A stretch of DNA of 64,000 nucleotides from Orthonyx spaldingii (lineage: Eukaryota; Chordata; Aves; Passeriformes; Orthonychidae): the NCBI GenBank assembly GCA_013397795.1, contig VZTJ01000523.1, positions 5,208,127 through 5,272,126 on the forward strand, in the 5' to 3' direction. Below are positions 63,401-64,000 of this stretch, piece by piece (the stretch's first letter is position 1; the number at the start of each line of letters is the position of its first letter). Under the pieces are notes generated by a model. It saw only the letters and a list, made by a program, of their open reading frames with translations, did no database searches and was not told the origin of the DNA. A program made the translations under genes and the position numbers.

Positions 63401-64000
63401 CCTCAGCTCAGCTGGGATGGGTGAGCAGGAGCAGTGGCACAGCCAGGACAGGCACTTGGGGCTGAAGCAGGTCCTGCCCTGGTGCCAGGAAGGCTCAGCC
63501 GGGGCAGCTTCTGGACCAGAGCACCACGGTGAGACAGGGTTAGCAGTCACCCTAATGAGCTGCCTATTACAGGAGCAAACCTCGTTAGTTTTAATGCTCT
63601 CCCCTTCGTGCTGGAGTCACTGTGCTCCCACACTCCAGTCACCTGCCAGTGACCTCTGAGACAAACAGCAGCTCATTTCTGAGGCAGCAGCACCTCTGTA
63701 GCCCTGTGAGCTCCGGGCTGGGGGATCAAAGCTTGGACAGGAGCTCCCTGACATGCAGATGCAGCGTGGGGGATGCAGACACCCCGCTCACTGCCACTGC
63801 AGGGCTTCCCCAGAGCAGGATTAGTGCCTGGCTGAGGGGAGGTGATGGTTTTGCATCCAAACCATCCCAATAATCCCTCTGCAACTTCAAGGTGAGCTGA
63901 AGGACCTGAGCAGGATCCCAAACTGCAGCAAGCTGAGGCACAGACACTCCTGGGTTCTTCCAAGGGCAGGCAGAGCCTTCCAGCCTCTCTCACCTGGTAG

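Larger units (their letters stand above)
58651..64000. other. Unique non-coding DNA, no gene supported
   Basis: Mostly AT-rich DNA, then GC-richer from about 63.2 kb to the end. Open frames are under 110 codons, overlap on both strands and have no domain. An A12 run lies at 59101-59112. One regulatory-like block near 60.3 kb is listed separately. Confidence 0.6.

Noticed and set aside
1..64000. CRISPR arrays, operons, riboswitches, phage or plasmid features
   Set aside because: None seen. The sequence is vertebrate nuclear DNA, with CR1 elements, LTRs, microsatellites and no gene-dense bacterial organisation.

Overview
The window looks like non-coding chromosomal DNA from a bird, probably a songbird or another neoavian. 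The sequence is moderately AT-rich with low CpG density and no compact gene packing. I recognise three fragments of the avian LINE CR1, an LTR of a family I know as common in bird genomes (ERVL-like), and a second retroviral LTR-like block. There are also ordinary microsatellites and poly-A/T tracts. I see no mammalian SINEs. No open reading frame longer than about 100 codons shows a recognisable domain, and no rRNA or tRNA gene was found. This fits a gene desert or the inside of very large introns. Repeat names are from memory and were not checked by alignment.

Layout. 1-4124 is unique non-coding DNA with a TTTTA repeat. 4125-4682 is the ERVL-like LTR, sense strand minus. 4683-19461 is unique DNA with three blocks that look like conserved regulatory elements (about 5.5, 7.6 and 13.4 kb). 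19462-19560 is an exon-like block. 19561-28236 is unique DNA with an AT-rich tract and a 12-bp minisatellite. 28237-30822 holds the most gene-like signal in the window. 31.07 kb, 38.2 kb and 40.25-40.58 kb carry minus-strand CR1 fragments. 33276-33764 is the second LTR-like block, also minus. 41-64 kb is unique DNA with regulatory-element candidates at 41.9, 50.7, 51.85, 58.1-58.65 and 60.3 kb, and a GGGA/GGAA tract at 53.7 kb.

The best candidate for an undescribed gene is a two-exon plus-strand model. It has an ATG in good context, a hydrophobic N-terminus ending at a GTGAGT donor (28237-28309), and a phase-matched terminal exon (30582-30703). An AATAAA with a GU-rich element lies just downstream. 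It would encode about 64 residues: a signal-like N-terminus, two N-glycosylation sequons and no cysteine. It matches no protein I know and may be a chance assembly. The 58.1-58.65 kb block, with many CpGs, a CTCF-like site and two identical POU-type motifs 42 bp apart, is the best regulatory candidate.

I read the sequence by eye. Splice-site scoring, repeat masking and cross-species alignment were not possible here, so every gene and regulatory call is provisional.
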